Of a DNA stretch of 64,000 bases, positions 9,240 to 20,447 are shown piece after piece (position 1 is the stretch's first letter; each line of letters opens with the position of its first letter). The translations under genes and the position numbers were made by a program. The notes below the pieces were generated by a model, which saw nothing but the letters and a program-made list of their open reading frames with translations, was not told where the DNA came from and did no database searches. Source of the stretch: Labia minor (Eukaryota > Arthropoda > Insecta > Dermaptera > Spongiphoridae); contig OY720346.1 in assembly GCA_963082975.1 (NCBI GenBank), forward strand, positions 71,973,267 through 72,037,266, in the 5' to 3' direction.

Positions 9240-12200
9240 TAGAGAGCGCAAAAAAAGGCTGTTTTTTTTTTAAAAAAGGCAAGTATTTTAGTTGAAAAAG
9301 GCTTCAAAAAGGCATTTTTTTCAAAAAAAGGCTGTAAAAAGGCTATTTTTTTCAAAAATTTTCCAAAAAATATTGTACTCTTATTGATAAATAGTCTCTT
9401 TTATTAGTTTATGTTAGCAAAATAGTATTTAAACATTAACAAATTTTACTTATATTAACAAATATTAAATAATTTTTAAAATAAATATATTATAATAAGG
9501 AAAGAAATTTTAAAAAAGTTGGAAAAAAGAGGATGAAAAACACCAAAAAATAAAAAGGCATTTTATTTAAAAATATATTTTTATTTATTATTATTTTATG
9601 AAATAAAATATAAACAAAATATAATTATTATAACTGTTCTCTCTCAGATGTTACATCATCCCTATTTATAAAGAAATTGCACACCAAATACATTTGAATA
9701 TTTTTAATTGTGAAATTTGTTCGGCGATCGGTCAGAATATTTTTATAAATAGAAAATGACCTCTCAACATCACAAGATGTGAGAGGTGCATATTTCAGAG
9801 CCATAATTTCACTATTTTTCAGTTTATTTGTGACTAAGTTGTTTGGCTCAATATTTAAACCATTTAGTATATCGCATGATTGTCTCATAAAATCTAAACC
9901 CATCTTGTTCTCCAACACTTTGGAAATCTTTGTTTGAACTATAACGGCGCGGGGTCCGACAGTTTTCTCAATTTTATTTTTCACACCATCTAAGATGTAA
10001 AGTGAATCGTGTAAGCTCAATTTGGGATCTTCAAGTCCTTTTAACTTAGTGACGATGAACCCGAAGTTAGAAGAAATACAAATCAAATCAAGGGGTAGCT
10101 GAGAATTTAGTATCAACTTGCGAGCTTTTTGTACAGAAAGAGCATCATCTCCTGCATTAATCATTTGAATTACCTGCAAATTAAAAAATGAAATTAACAA
10201 TAAAAAGAATTAAAAAAAAAATTAATGTTCAATTTTAGATAGTCAAGACTTAAGTTATTTTGTGCTCAGAGTATCAGCACTTTTATAAATTAAAGAAAAA
10301 TAAAAGATTGCCTTATACTTGTAAAATAAAATTTTATTATATAAAGAGATTATACTGTAGTTTTGAGGACTTTGTCTTTTAGACTGATGAAGAGAACAAA
10401 TTCCTCTAAACTATAGTCCCTTAATATAAATTAAAAATATATTTTCCAAGCAGAAGGCATATTTTTTTATTGTTTTGATAATTGATAGGTAGATATTTAT
10501 CGTACATGCTTTAATTTTTCGAAATGTAAAGCGTGAAAACTTGCAGCCTCAATCCACGTTCCAAATCTTGTTTCAACTGGTTCAGGTGGTAGAGGAAGAT
10601 CTGGATAAAGTTCCTTGTATTTGCTTACGCGAGCTGGGCTTTTTAAAAATACCTGAAAATTTCACAACAAATATTTACTTTTAATTTTACATTTTAAAAA
10701 CATTCAAGTTACTTTTTTTATTGTTGCTATCCATTTGTTTACGATTGGAAACTGTATGCGTATTGTTTCACAGACCCGATGTAGACCATGAACAATACAT
10801 GTTACGTGGGTCAGCTTAATATAAAAGACTTGCAATATTTTTGCTGCTGCTTTCATATAAGAGGCAGCATCAGTGATAAGGAGAAGCAAACGATCCCGAG
10901 ATGAGTTATTTCCAAACAATTCAACTACAATAATAAATAGCACTTTTTAATTTTTTAGCATTAATCTAGAATTATAAATTTACAAAAGAAATACATAGGC
11001 ATTCATCCAGACAACGTGAAATAGTTTCGCTGTTGGTTTTTTCCAAATGGTTAACTGAAATTAAATAAGGCGGAGAAGCTCTGTCAATTAGTAATTGACC
11101 GACTAAAACGTTGCAAATATATCGTCCTTCTCTATCGGTCGTTTCATCCACTATAGCATAAATTGGGCCTGATTCCAAATTTTTGCTTATCTTCTTTTTA
11201 ATCTAAAGAACAAAATTAAACAAAGAAAATTTTTTATAAAAGCAAATAAAACAAACTATATTAAGCATATATTATATTTATTAAAATATATTATATACAT
11301 ATATATTATTTAATTGCAGCCAAAGACGAAGCGAGGGAGGACAGGGGGACATGGAAAACCAATATTTTTTATACTCATTTATGTTAATTTATTTTAAAAA
11401 GATAAAATTTAATTTTTTACTTACTTCTGAATACATTTTTGGAAGATAAGTGCATCGAATTGAAGTCTCAGATGGAAGGTTCATATTTAAATATTTTCCA
11501 ATAAAAGTTTTGAAAGTTGGATGGTTTATTTTCTTCATTGGGATATTGAGGCCAGAGTAAAAAGTTTACAGAGGTCTATTATGAAATCCTCCCTTTTGGA
11601 ATCAAAGTTCAATGTAGATTGTTTTGGAACCTTTTTTAATTTTTCGTTGCTTTTATGACGAGACGAAACTAAATGTTGATCAACATGAGTCTTTCTGTCT
11701 GATGATATCTTGAGAAAAAATATAAAAAAAGTTATTTAAAAGTTTCATATGAAGCCAGATAATAGAAATAAGAATGTTCTTACCGTGGTTTCGCACGCTT
11801 CACAATAAAGAATATTGTCATTTTTAATAATTAAAAATTTAGATAATTTAGAATATTCTTGTAACTTGAGAAATGAAAGGCACTTAGACTTAGGCTTAAA
11901 CATTTCAAGTTTGTGTCGAAAGAGTTTTTTATTTACACAAGAATTGACGGGACAAGAAGCAAACACGAAAGAGGATGTGTGTCGGTGGCTTCAAGGAAAG
12001 CGAATACAAAGGCGAGGTTCGGAAAAAGAGATAGACCATTCCTTTGTCTTCAAGCTCGTTCATTGTGCGATGGGTGGGCCGCTTCAATTCAAAATTATAT
12101 TTACTTAACATGTCAAATTGCAAGAGTTGGATCGTTTATGAATTTGTAAAAAAATTGCAAATGACTGAAAATTTATTTTTTTTTTTTTAAAAAATGCAAA

Positions 12201-12430
12201 AAAGGCAAAAAAATGTAAAAAAATTGCAAAAAATGGCAAAAAAGGCTCCAAAAAAGGCGATTTTTTTTAAAAAAGGCGCGGAATGCCAAAAAAAAAGCCA
12301 AAAAAGGCGAAAAAGGCGTTTTTTAAAATCTACCAGTGTGTTTGATTTTTATAGATCCGTGGAGATCTGTAAAAAAATTTTGAAAAGGCTCAAATTTCGA
12401 AAAAGGCAAATGCCTTTTTTGCGCTCTCTA
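9240..12430 (-). mobile_element. hAT transposon with intron-containing transposase
   Basis: The 3.2-kb element is bounded by inverted TAGAGAGCGCAAAAAAGGC (9240-9258) and its complement ending at 12430. Both flanks (9250-9350 and 12185-12425) are crowded with AAAAAAGGC units, likely transposase-binding repeats. The TAGAG start fits hAT elements; I could not find a matching 8-bp target duplication. On the minus strand, exons encode a BED zinc finger, a catalytic region and a C-terminal dimerisation region, described in the separate transposase entry. It lies in the same place as the mariner 5' remnant. Confidence 0.88.
9628..11966 (-). CDS. hAT transposase (BED finger, DDE, dimerisation domain), probably inactive
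   Basis: The coding parts in order are as follows. 11966-11784 encodes MFKPKSKC...ILYCEACETT and then a GTAAGA donor. The exon from 11709 encodes SSDRKTHVDQHLVSSRHKS, completing a CxxC...HxxxxH BED finger that bridges an intron, and then DFIIDLCKLF, a one-base frame change, and NIPMKKINHPTFKTFIGKYL ... YLPKMYSE. The exon at about 11203-10994 encodes IYAIVDETTDREGRYICNVL, including a likely catalytic Asp. The exon at about 10926-10705 encodes LLLITDAASYMKAAAK ... CIVHGLHRVCE, also with catalytic-type residues. A short exon near 10655-10506 encodes SPARVSKYKELYPDLPLPPE ... RFGTWIEAA. The last exon, 10170-9628, ends in YAPLTSCDVERSFSIYKNIL and DRRTNFTIKNIQMYLVCNFF, the hAT C-terminal signature. 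One frame disruption near 11560 suggests a dead or poorly sequenced copy. Confidence 0.8.
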
Positions 12431-13014
12431 ATTATTATATTATATTTGTAAATAAATAATTTTTATTAATATAAGATTTTATCTTATCTTATTATGCTAG
12501 CTAAAATTGTATATATCTATATATCTATATATCTATATATCTATATATCTATTTATCTATAACCATTGGTTCTCAAAAACCGCTCTAACGATTTTTTTCA
12601 AATTCACACTAGATATAGTATTTATAAAGAAAAATTCAGTTTTATTGATCACATCTCTTGAAACTTACAGCTTCATTATTAATTTCTTAATTAAAAATTA
12701 TATATGGGTGTGACGTCATCAATTTTACTTCAATATTTTTTTTATATTTAAAATATTTTAAAATAAAATAAATTTCGAAATAAAATTAAAAATATTTATT
12801 TTTAATAATATATATATATATATATATATATTTATTAATCTTAATTAATTAATTATTAACAAAAAAATACGGTTGGTTGATTCCCGCTTTTTTTTAAATG
12901 AATTGTATTAACATTTTTTTATATATTTAAAATATTTTAAAATTCATTATTTAATTTCAAAATAAAATTAAAAATATTTATTTTTAATAAAATATATATA
13001 TATATTTATTAATC
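12431..13014. other. AT-rich, microsatellite DNA
   Basis: Contains an ATCTATAT microsatellite at about 12508-12555 and TA runs near 12808-12830 and 12993-13003. No gene is seen. Confidence 0.6.
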
Positions 13015-14160
13015 ACTCTCAAAAAAAACAAAAACAAAAACAAAAAAACATCTACGTCTGCTAAGAGATTAAAAAATGTCGTTTCATTATCTAACTATTA
13101 TTAGTCTAATGGGTAGAGCGACTGTTTTGAATAGTCAACTTAGCAGGATCGAAACCGGCGTGAAAAAATTTTTTTTTTTTTTTTTATCTATTATTTTATA
13201 TTTATTTATTCATTGTTCTTTGATTAAATTTAATTTCTTTTATTTTATTTTATTAATTAAAATGATGCAACATTTAATAATTGATATTGTAATAAATTTC
13301 TATCTTGAAAATTGTTACATATTATTTAGGATATTTTAAAAACAATTTCTTTCTTTAATATATTCTTAAAATTGAATTTGTTTAAATTTTAACACAAATA
13401 TATATTGTATATAATATATGTGTGTTTAACGGGCGGACCATTCCGATATCTGTTTTCATTGCATGAACACATATATCAATACATTAAACTTTTTAAAAAT
13501 TGTTTAAGTTTTTCGATAACGATCAGCGCATATTTAGAGGTATAATTTATTTTTTTTTTTTATTAATTACTTATTAGTCATTAACTAATAATTTAATATT
13601 AGTTCAAATTTTTTTTTTATTTTTTATAAATTTTTATTAATTAATTTTGTTTTCATTGCATGAACACATATATCCATACATTAAACTTTTTAAAAATTGT
13701 TTAAGATTTTCGATGTCGGTCAGAGAGGTTTAATTTATTTTTTTTATTTTATTAATTACTTATTAGTCATTAACTAATAATTTAATATTAGTTCATCTCT
13801 CTCAAAAAAAAAAAACAACAAAACAAATAAATGTCTTTGAAAGATGGTAAAAATATCTTTTTAATTATCAAATTATCATAGACCAATGGTAAGAACAATT
13901 GTTTTTACTCCCCGAGTTCGCGTGCATTTTTTTTTATCTATTGTCGTGATTTATTTATTCATTGTTCTTTGATTAAATTTAATTTCTTTTATTTTATTTT
14001 ATTAATTAAAATGATGCAACATTTAATAATTGTAATATTGTAATAAATTTTATTTTTTTTATTTTATTAATTACTTATTAGTCATTAACTAATAATTTAA
14101 TATTAATTCAAATTTTTTTTTTATTTTTTATAAATTTTTATTATTTAATTTTGCTTAGAA
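13015..14160. repeat. Tandem repeat units carrying tRNA-like segments
   Basis: Two related units start near 13015 and 13797. Each has an A-rich run, then a tRNA-like stretch (13101-13163: TAATGGGTAGAGCG resembling an A box and GGATCGAAACC resembling a B box; decayed at 13868-13925), then a T-rich block and a shared tail ending GATGCAACATTTAATAATTG. A sub-repeat with TTGCATGAACACATATAT occurs at 13458 and 13654. It could be a tRNA-derived SINE amplified in tandem. No coding sequence. Confidence 0.5.
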
Positions 14161-14257
14161 ACATATCTAATAATACATATTTATGTATTATTGAGGACCC
14201 CAAGTTCCATGCAATGATGCAACATTTAATAATTGTAATAAATAATTAAAGAATTGT

Positions 14258-14610
14258 ATATCAGCTCGGTGTCCCAAGTATTAATATTACCAGCCAAACC
14301 CAATATAATAATGAATTATTTTTTTTTAACTTAATTACCTAGCCGAGGCTCGGGGTCCCGGTGTGATCTTAATATATTGTCAGAATTAGATAAATAATGT
14401 AGAGAAAAATTATTTAAAAATAGATATTTATTTAAATGAAATAAAATTATTTAATTTACAGAATGAAAATGTCTATAATAATGTCTAAACATTTTTTCGA
14501 GCGACAGCTCGGTATCCCAGGTATTAATATTACCAGCCAAACCCAATAATAATGAATCATTTTTTTTAACTTAAGTACCGAGCCGAGGCTCGGGGTCCCG
14601 GTACTAAATG
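14258..14610. repeat. Paired GC-rich repeat units with GAGCCGAGGCTC palindrome
   Basis: Two ~105-bp units (14258-14362 and 14503-14607). Each starts with a GCTCGGTRTCCCARGTATTA-like sequence and ends CCGAGGCTCGGGGTCCCGGT. The GC-rich ends stand out in this AT-rich stretch. Function unknown. Confidence 0.55.
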
Positions 14611-14827
14611 TAATAATATATAGGATATTGTACTCATATTGTCTTCATAAAAAAAAAGTTATTATTTTTAGACAAAATATATGCAGTAAATCATCAGTCA
14701 AATAAAAACCAAGCCGAATTGGAAACTATTTCTAGTGATTTGAACCTGGAAATAATAAAAATTGGTCGCGTTTCTGGACCTCGCAGGGCATGCTGTTGCT
14801 TACGAGCACAGACCATCTAACAGACTG

Positions 14828-15040
14828 CTAAACTCTATTGTTCTCGATGAAACAAAGTTTTTGGCGATTGCTGGCAGTAACTAATTGAAAAAAAATCGGA
14901 CTTGTGTGTTTGGTCTTTGCAAAGACCAAACAAATACCCACAACACACACACAAGCCCGATTTTTTATTATATTTTCGAATGCCAGCATAACCAGATGGC
15001 GCCAAAAACTTTGTTTCACGGAGAACAATAGAATTTAGGG
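14828..15040. mobile_element. Short fold-back MITE
   Basis: The inverted ends CTAAAYTCTATTGTTCTC enclose about 210 bp, with arms of about 100 bp that include AAACAAAGTTTTTGGCG and its complement. It is flanked by TA on both sides, consistent with a Tc1/mariner-type MITE. A small open frame in it is not a gene. Confidence 0.6.
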
Positions 15041-15944
15041 GGCCTACGAGCAGTTACTGCTGTGTGGAGAGCATACCCACAGTTATATAAACATTTTTAC
15101 AGTCCAAATCAAATTCTAAACTAAATTCTAACTAAAAGATTAGCCAGTACACATTTTATTGAATTTTAGCTTTAATGATAGATATCTTAGAATAAATATC
15201 AATACTATCCAATGCGCTACAATCAAGAAAAATTACTATATCCAGTGGCGCAACCAGGATTTGATCCTGGGGGGTGGGGGGTATGACTAGCCGCTCCACC
15301 TTCCTATGCCCCCCCCCCCCCCGGGCTCTTTCAAAGACAAATTTTCATTAAGATTTTTTTTTATATTAAATATTTAAAAAAGTTTTGTAAATGAAACACT
15401 GATTTTACAAAATCTGGCAAAAAAATTTAATTTCGTATTTTATTTACTCATATTCACAGTTTTAGAAAGAAAATTTTTTTTCCAACTATAAGTAAATCAA
15501 TTTAGCTTTCCTCATGGAATTCCGTTTGTTTTTTGTGGTGGGAGGTGGCACCAAAAAAGTAGGGAGAAATTTTTGTCGTCCCTTTTGGATGTAGCAAAAC
15601 ATTGAATTTTCCATAAGACATAATACATTTTTGTTTACAATTTTCTCATATGTTTGAAAGTTTTTCTTAGTTATTTCTTCTTTATTTTATAGTTTAGTTA
15701 ATATATTTAATAATTATAAATAGTTTTTAATAATTTAATTTGTATTTAATATGAAATTATTTTTTATTAGATTCTAACTGAATTCGAAGTCCAGGTTAGG
15801 TTTACACCTGGGTTTAGGTTAGAGACAGGTTATAAATAGTTGTTATTTTATTTTAGTTTTTAAAAAATAATTATCATGGCATGTTCTGCATAATCATGCA
15901 CGAAATATATCTTCATCTTATATCTCTCGTATAATTAAATTAAA
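15041..15944. other. Spacer with a partial hAT-like MITE
   Basis: From 15243 the sequence CAGTGGCGCAACCAGG followed by G- and C-runs resembles the end of a common class of hAT-type MITE. I could not define its other end. The remainder is AT-rich without coding signal. Confidence 0.35.
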
Positions 15945-16582
15945 ATAAGTTGACCTGTGGCCAGGTCCGAACCGACCGACGGTTTGAAATAAATAAATTT
16001 CCAGCTACAGAAACAATTTCAAATAATTTTAATATATCTATCAATGTAATAAAAAACAGATATGGATACATAAATAATAAATATAAACATTTTTAATTTT
16101 ATTTTATTTATAATATATATGCAAGACCAGGCTGTGGCGTCATGAATGGCTGGATGACGTCATATAATTTTAAATCAAGAAAAAACTAATAAATATTATT
16201 TTTCTCGAGGATAAAACCAATACAAAGTGCATGATTCGTGGTAATATATAAAAAAATCTCCTTTGGTGTGAAAATAACCCTTTCCTTCCTATCGTCGATC
16301 GCTAATACTACCACTTCCGGTTTCCGGAATTGCACCAAAAGTTGATCAATTCATCCCACTGATGCATTAAGTAAATATACCAAATTTCATCAAAATCGGT
16401 TGAGCCGTTCAGGCTGTACACATCTATACGGACGGACAGACGGACAGACGGACGGACAGACATCATGCTAAAAATACTTTTTTCTGTTTAGAAAATGCAT
16501 GATTCGTGGAGATATGTAAAAATCTCCACATGTGAAATTTGGTGTGAAAACAATACCTCCCTTACTATCGTCGGTCGGTAAT
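15945..16582 (+). repeat. Dispersed repeat family A, near-complete copy
   Basis: Same structure as 1096-1722: GTTGACCTGTGGCCAGGTCC start, paired GACGTCA sites, CGGACGGACAGA microsatellite and CGTCGGTCGGTA end. It lies directly upstream of the FLVCR-like exon at 16740. Confidence 0.75.
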
Positions 16583-16739
16583 AATATTGAAAATAAGTAA
16601 AATAAAAAGAGTTGTAAAAATTGATAAACTCATAATTTTTATAATTAAATAAGTTTTAAAGAGGTCCATACATCCTATACCTATTATATAGTTATAATAT
16701 ATAATTAAAACAAAATATTAATGTTTTTGTTTGATTTAG

Positions 16740-17469
16740 TCTTCCACCGAAACCTCCAAGTATGGCTCAGGCCAATCTTCTCCAAGAAGTAGATACCGTT
16801 CGTTTGGGTTATATTGAATCGCTCAAAAGAATGTTCACTGATAAAAATTATTTATTATTGCTAGTGGCGAATGGAATTAATGTAGGAGCATTCTATGCAG
16901 TGAGCACTTTGCTGAATCCAATTATACTGGGCCATTTTCAAGTAAATTTTATTTATTTATTAATTTTCCCACATTACTGATTAATATACAAATTACTCTT
17001 TATTTTTTAATGTTATAAATTCAACTTGCAAATTGTATTCTATGCGGGTGCATTTATTGCATCCTACAATTTACTGCATACTACAATTTATTATGATTTA
17101 ATTTTCTATACTATTGATGAATTGTTTTAAAATGAAATAAAAATAGAATGAAATTTGATTATTATACTAATTTTAAAATTAATATATAAATTATTAATTT
17201 TGATAAAAATTATTTTATAAACTATAATTCTCTAGAAAAATTTATTTTTTTATTCAAAATAATTAACATTTTAAGATTATTTTTAATTAATCTTTAATCT
17301 ATCTAATAATAAACAAAAATTATATTATTTTTATGGAATTTTATTTTTTATTTTTTTTCCTTTTGAAACAGAAGAAGATGCAGGAAGAATAGGTCTAGTA
17401 ATGGTACTTGCTGGTGTTGTAGCCTCAGTACTTGGTGGAATCGTCCTCGACAAAACACATATGTTTAAG
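16740..17469 (+). CDS. FLVCR-like transporter, two internal exons (partial)
   Basis: Exon a (16740-16941, after TTTAG, before GTAAAT) encodes LPPKPPSMAQANLL ... DKNYLLLLVANGINVGAFYA VSTLLNPIIL. Exon b (about 17372-17469) encodes EEDAGRIGLVMVLAGVVASV LGGIVLDKTHMFK. Both closely follow the FLVCR1/FLVCR2 family of major-facilitator choline/heme transporters: the PPSxAQ loop, the GxNVGAFYAxSTLLN helix, then AGRIGL...DRSKT at the intracellular loop. With the only GT and AG sites I see, the phases of the two exons do not match by one base, so either there is a small error or indel or the fragment is no longer functional. No upstream or downstream FLVCR exons were found in the window. It sits between the two segmental-duplication copies and may be a gene fragment. 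Confidence 0.7.
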
Positions 17470-17564
17470 TAAATTACAATGATATTCTACGTTTCTATTT
17501 TAATTTTAATCTAAAAATTAAATAAATTCATAATTATTATCGAATATAGTTGATATCATTAACC

Positions 17565-17788
17565 CAGTGATTCTCAACCTTTTTTTTTTACCGCGGCACA
17601 CTTTTAACGATTTAAAAATTTGGCGGCACACAAAGAAAAAGATAACTGTAAAAGTGTACCATATTGAAAAAAAGTGGTTCCAAAAAGGGTTTACATTTTT
17701 TTTAGAACCAAATTAAAGAAAATTAAAAAAAAAATCGGAAATGTTTAAGAGCCTCATAATCTCGCGGCACAGTGGTTGAGAATTACTG
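17565..17788. mobile_element. hAT-type MITE with 8-bp target duplication
   Basis: 224 bp with imperfect inverted ends CAGTGATTCTCAAC / CAGTAATTCTCAAC, and internal CGCGGCACA-type sequence. Flanked by perfect CATTAACC repeats (17557-17564 and 17789-17796). No coding sequence. Confidence 0.9.
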
Positions 17789-17796
17789 CATTAACC

Positions 17797-18184
17797 TATC
17801 TTATCTTTCTTTTTTATATTGATCAAATCATTTAAGAAACTTTGAGTTTTTAAAAAAATATATATTTCAATTTTAATAATAATAATCAATAGGTCATATA
17901 TTAAAACACCCGGCATCCTATGCTGCCAGCGGCATGAAGCTCTTCTTAATATAAAATTACTAGCTGCTCAGAGCTCCTTCGTCGCTCTTCACATCTAGAC
18001 GGGGGCTCCGCCCCCTGTACCCCCGAGTGGTACATAGTATTTGGTTGAAAGTAGTAAAAGGTTTTCATCCATTTTGTTTCAAACAATGTATAACATAAAA
18101 CATTCATTTCTTATTGTGTGATTATTTAAAATATATTTTAATTTATTTAGTAAATTAATTATATATATTATTATTGAATATGTT
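17797..18184. other. Repeat-like spacer with GC hairpin
   Basis: Contains CGGGGGCTCCGCCCCCTG near 17999-18016, a GC-rich hairpin of the type seen at transposon ends, next to CCCGGCATCC (17910). A related motif pair appears in inverted orientation at 29700-29760. No gene is seen. Confidence 0.35.
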
Positions 18185-18990
18185 ATATCTATCTACTCGA
18201 AAGTTCTTGGCAGCTACAACCACATTTCTCCAAGTGTCCCCGGTGACCTCATCTTTCTTTGGCCAATAAATGCTGGAAAGAATAATCTGAATCTACTCTC
18301 ATCTCCCAGGGTCATAGATCATGCGTGGCTCAACGGTACTCGAAAGTTCTTGGCAGCTACAACCACATTTCTCCAAGTGTCCTTATCCTGAGCCTCTGTT
18401 CCATCTCTCGTACGTCATTCCCTGATGTACTCATCTTTCTTTGGCCCATAAATGCTGGGGAGAATCCTATTCTCTGAATCCACTCTCATCTCCAAAGATC
18501 ATAGACCATGTCTAACACTCATATAATACAACAGACAAAATAATTGTTTTATATATTTTAATTTTCATTCCCTTTTATAATAATTTTGATGAGATAAGCC
18601 TCTTTACTGCATGATAACAGGCGTTTTCCGTTTGCAACTTCGATTTCAATTCTTCTCAAATATTATTATCCTTCGTGATTACATTCAATTTTTCTACATA
18701 TTCAAATTCTATATTTTGTATGTTAATACTGCTCCTGTTTGTTTCTAAATATATTTATTTATCATTATTAATTTCAAACCTCATCTCTTTTCCTACCTCG
18801 ATTAATTTTTCCTCGCTATCTGTAATTGCAATTGCCGAATCTGCTATTATATTTAAGTCGTCTGGGTCACCTAATATTTTACAATTGATTTCCACATCTT
18901 ACTCTTTCTTTACTACCTTCAAGATAAATTTTAAGATCAAAATTTGAAAAAGTTTATCCGGATCTATTGAGTCATGCGTAGGTTTTACTA
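18185..18990 (-). mobile_element. Decayed LINE reverse transcriptase, C-terminal part
   Basis: On the minus strand I read LGDPDDLNIIADSAIAITDS, EEKLIEVGKEMRFEINNDK, NACYHAVKRLISSKLL, KIKIYKTIILSVVLYEC.TW, ENRILPSIYGPKKDEY and EAQDKDTWRNVVVAAKNFRV. These correspond in order to the end of an arthropod non-LTR RT (catalytic YADD now DPDD, then GLKINxDKTK, KLLSSKLL, YKTLIRPVVLYGCETW, and the final AQDRDxWRxLV). Stops and a deletion are present. The last ~150 bp is duplicated in tandem (18190-18335 and 18336-18505). Confidence 0.7.
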
Positions 18991-20180
18991 AAGTCTACAA
19001 ATAATTAGTGAACAGAGATATTGAATTCGCGGTTTTTTTAATATCTGTCATAATGAAAATATCTTAATTAATGTTGATCGATTTGGCATGAACCCGCAAT
19101 GATATCGTCTAATATTTCCTCCGCCTATAGTTTATAAGTATTGTATATGTTATAATAGAGTATAATATTTCTTGATCATTTCATTTCGATATTTTAATTT
19201 CATTGTTTGATTTTTATTGAATATTTTTAATTATAATAAAATTAGAGAAAATGCAAAGTTAGAGACTTGAGACAATTTATAAAAATTAATTTATAAAAAT
19301 TAACGGTATAAAAGTATTGATAAAACTAAAGATAAATTAACAATATATACATTCATTAATAGTATTAATTTAAATTAATGGATTTATTTGATTTTTTATT
19401 ATTAAGTTCATTTATTAATTTTTTTAGATCATAGTTAATTCCCTCCCTTAAAATAAAAGAAGTACCTATTCAAATATGGAAAGAATAAATACAAAATAAT
19501 TTAAGTTAAATATGATTTAAATATTTTATTATATTAATTAAAATGAGAACTTTTAGAATAAATTATTTAATTGAAATGATATTTGAATATTAGAATTTAA
19601 AATAAAAAGTTAAAATTTATAATAATTCTTTGATTGCTAGTTATATACATTGTGTAAAATGAGTCCGCCAGTCAGTGGGCCACGCCTGGCTCTTGAATGA
19701 ACAACACGGAGAACTATATAAGTATAAACTTTAAATCTCTCTCTCTCCCGCTCACACACACTCTCACCTCTCTCCTCATCCCCTCCACCTCTCATTTCTT
19801 AGTTATTTCAATTTCCACAAATTGTCTAATTTTTAAAATATTCACTAATTTACTTTCTATTTTTATTCTTTAATCCTTAAATAATATATTTTCTATTTTA
19901 TGTTAAAATGTAAATAACTTACATTTTAACATATTAAACTATGACAGCAAAAAAGTAAACGAATTACATACATACATACATACATACAAACAGTCTCCTT
20001 TATATATATAGATTAACTTTATTCAAATCGTCGTAATAATTTTTCTTTTTCTTTTTTTCAATATTTAATAATAATAAAACAAAATTTATAAAAATGAAGT
20101 TAGTTACAAATCAATAATTTTGATTTTAATAATTGTAACTAACTTCATAATGTTACAGACATCACATACATACGACAGAA
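18991..20180. other. AT-rich region with short palindrome
   Basis: No gene is recognised. It has CT-rich microsatellite DNA at 19735-19800, a CATA microsatellite at 19967-19987, and an inverted repeat ATGAAGTTAGTTACAAAT with its complement at 20094-20150. Parts of this region resemble 29280-29620 in inverse. Confidence 0.4.
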
Positions 20181-20181
20181 A

Positions 20182-20447
20182 CACTGATGTAATGGTAAAA
20201 TAAAAAGTAAGGACTCATAGTGGGAGCAAAAAACGTTCTATTTTCAGCAAACTATTTTTTTCCATATAAATTTTTATTTTTTCTTATTCTTACTAAAAAA
20301 AATATTAACGAACCCAAAAAAAAAAAATTCTAACTGTAGATTAAGTGGGAGTTGTCGGGATATTAAAAAGAAGTGGAACTCGTTCCGGCTTTGAAAAAAG
20401 GTAAAGGAACGTCGTTCCCCTGCGTTCCCCTTCCAATACACCACTTG
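20182..20447. mobile_element. hAT-type MITE, family E
   Basis: About 265 bp, similar throughout to 49479-49734. It has CACTGATGTAATGG at the left and CCAATACACCACTT at the right, and contains GGGAGTTGTCGGGA and GGAACGTCGTTCCCC. The target duplication is unclear here. Confidence 0.65.
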
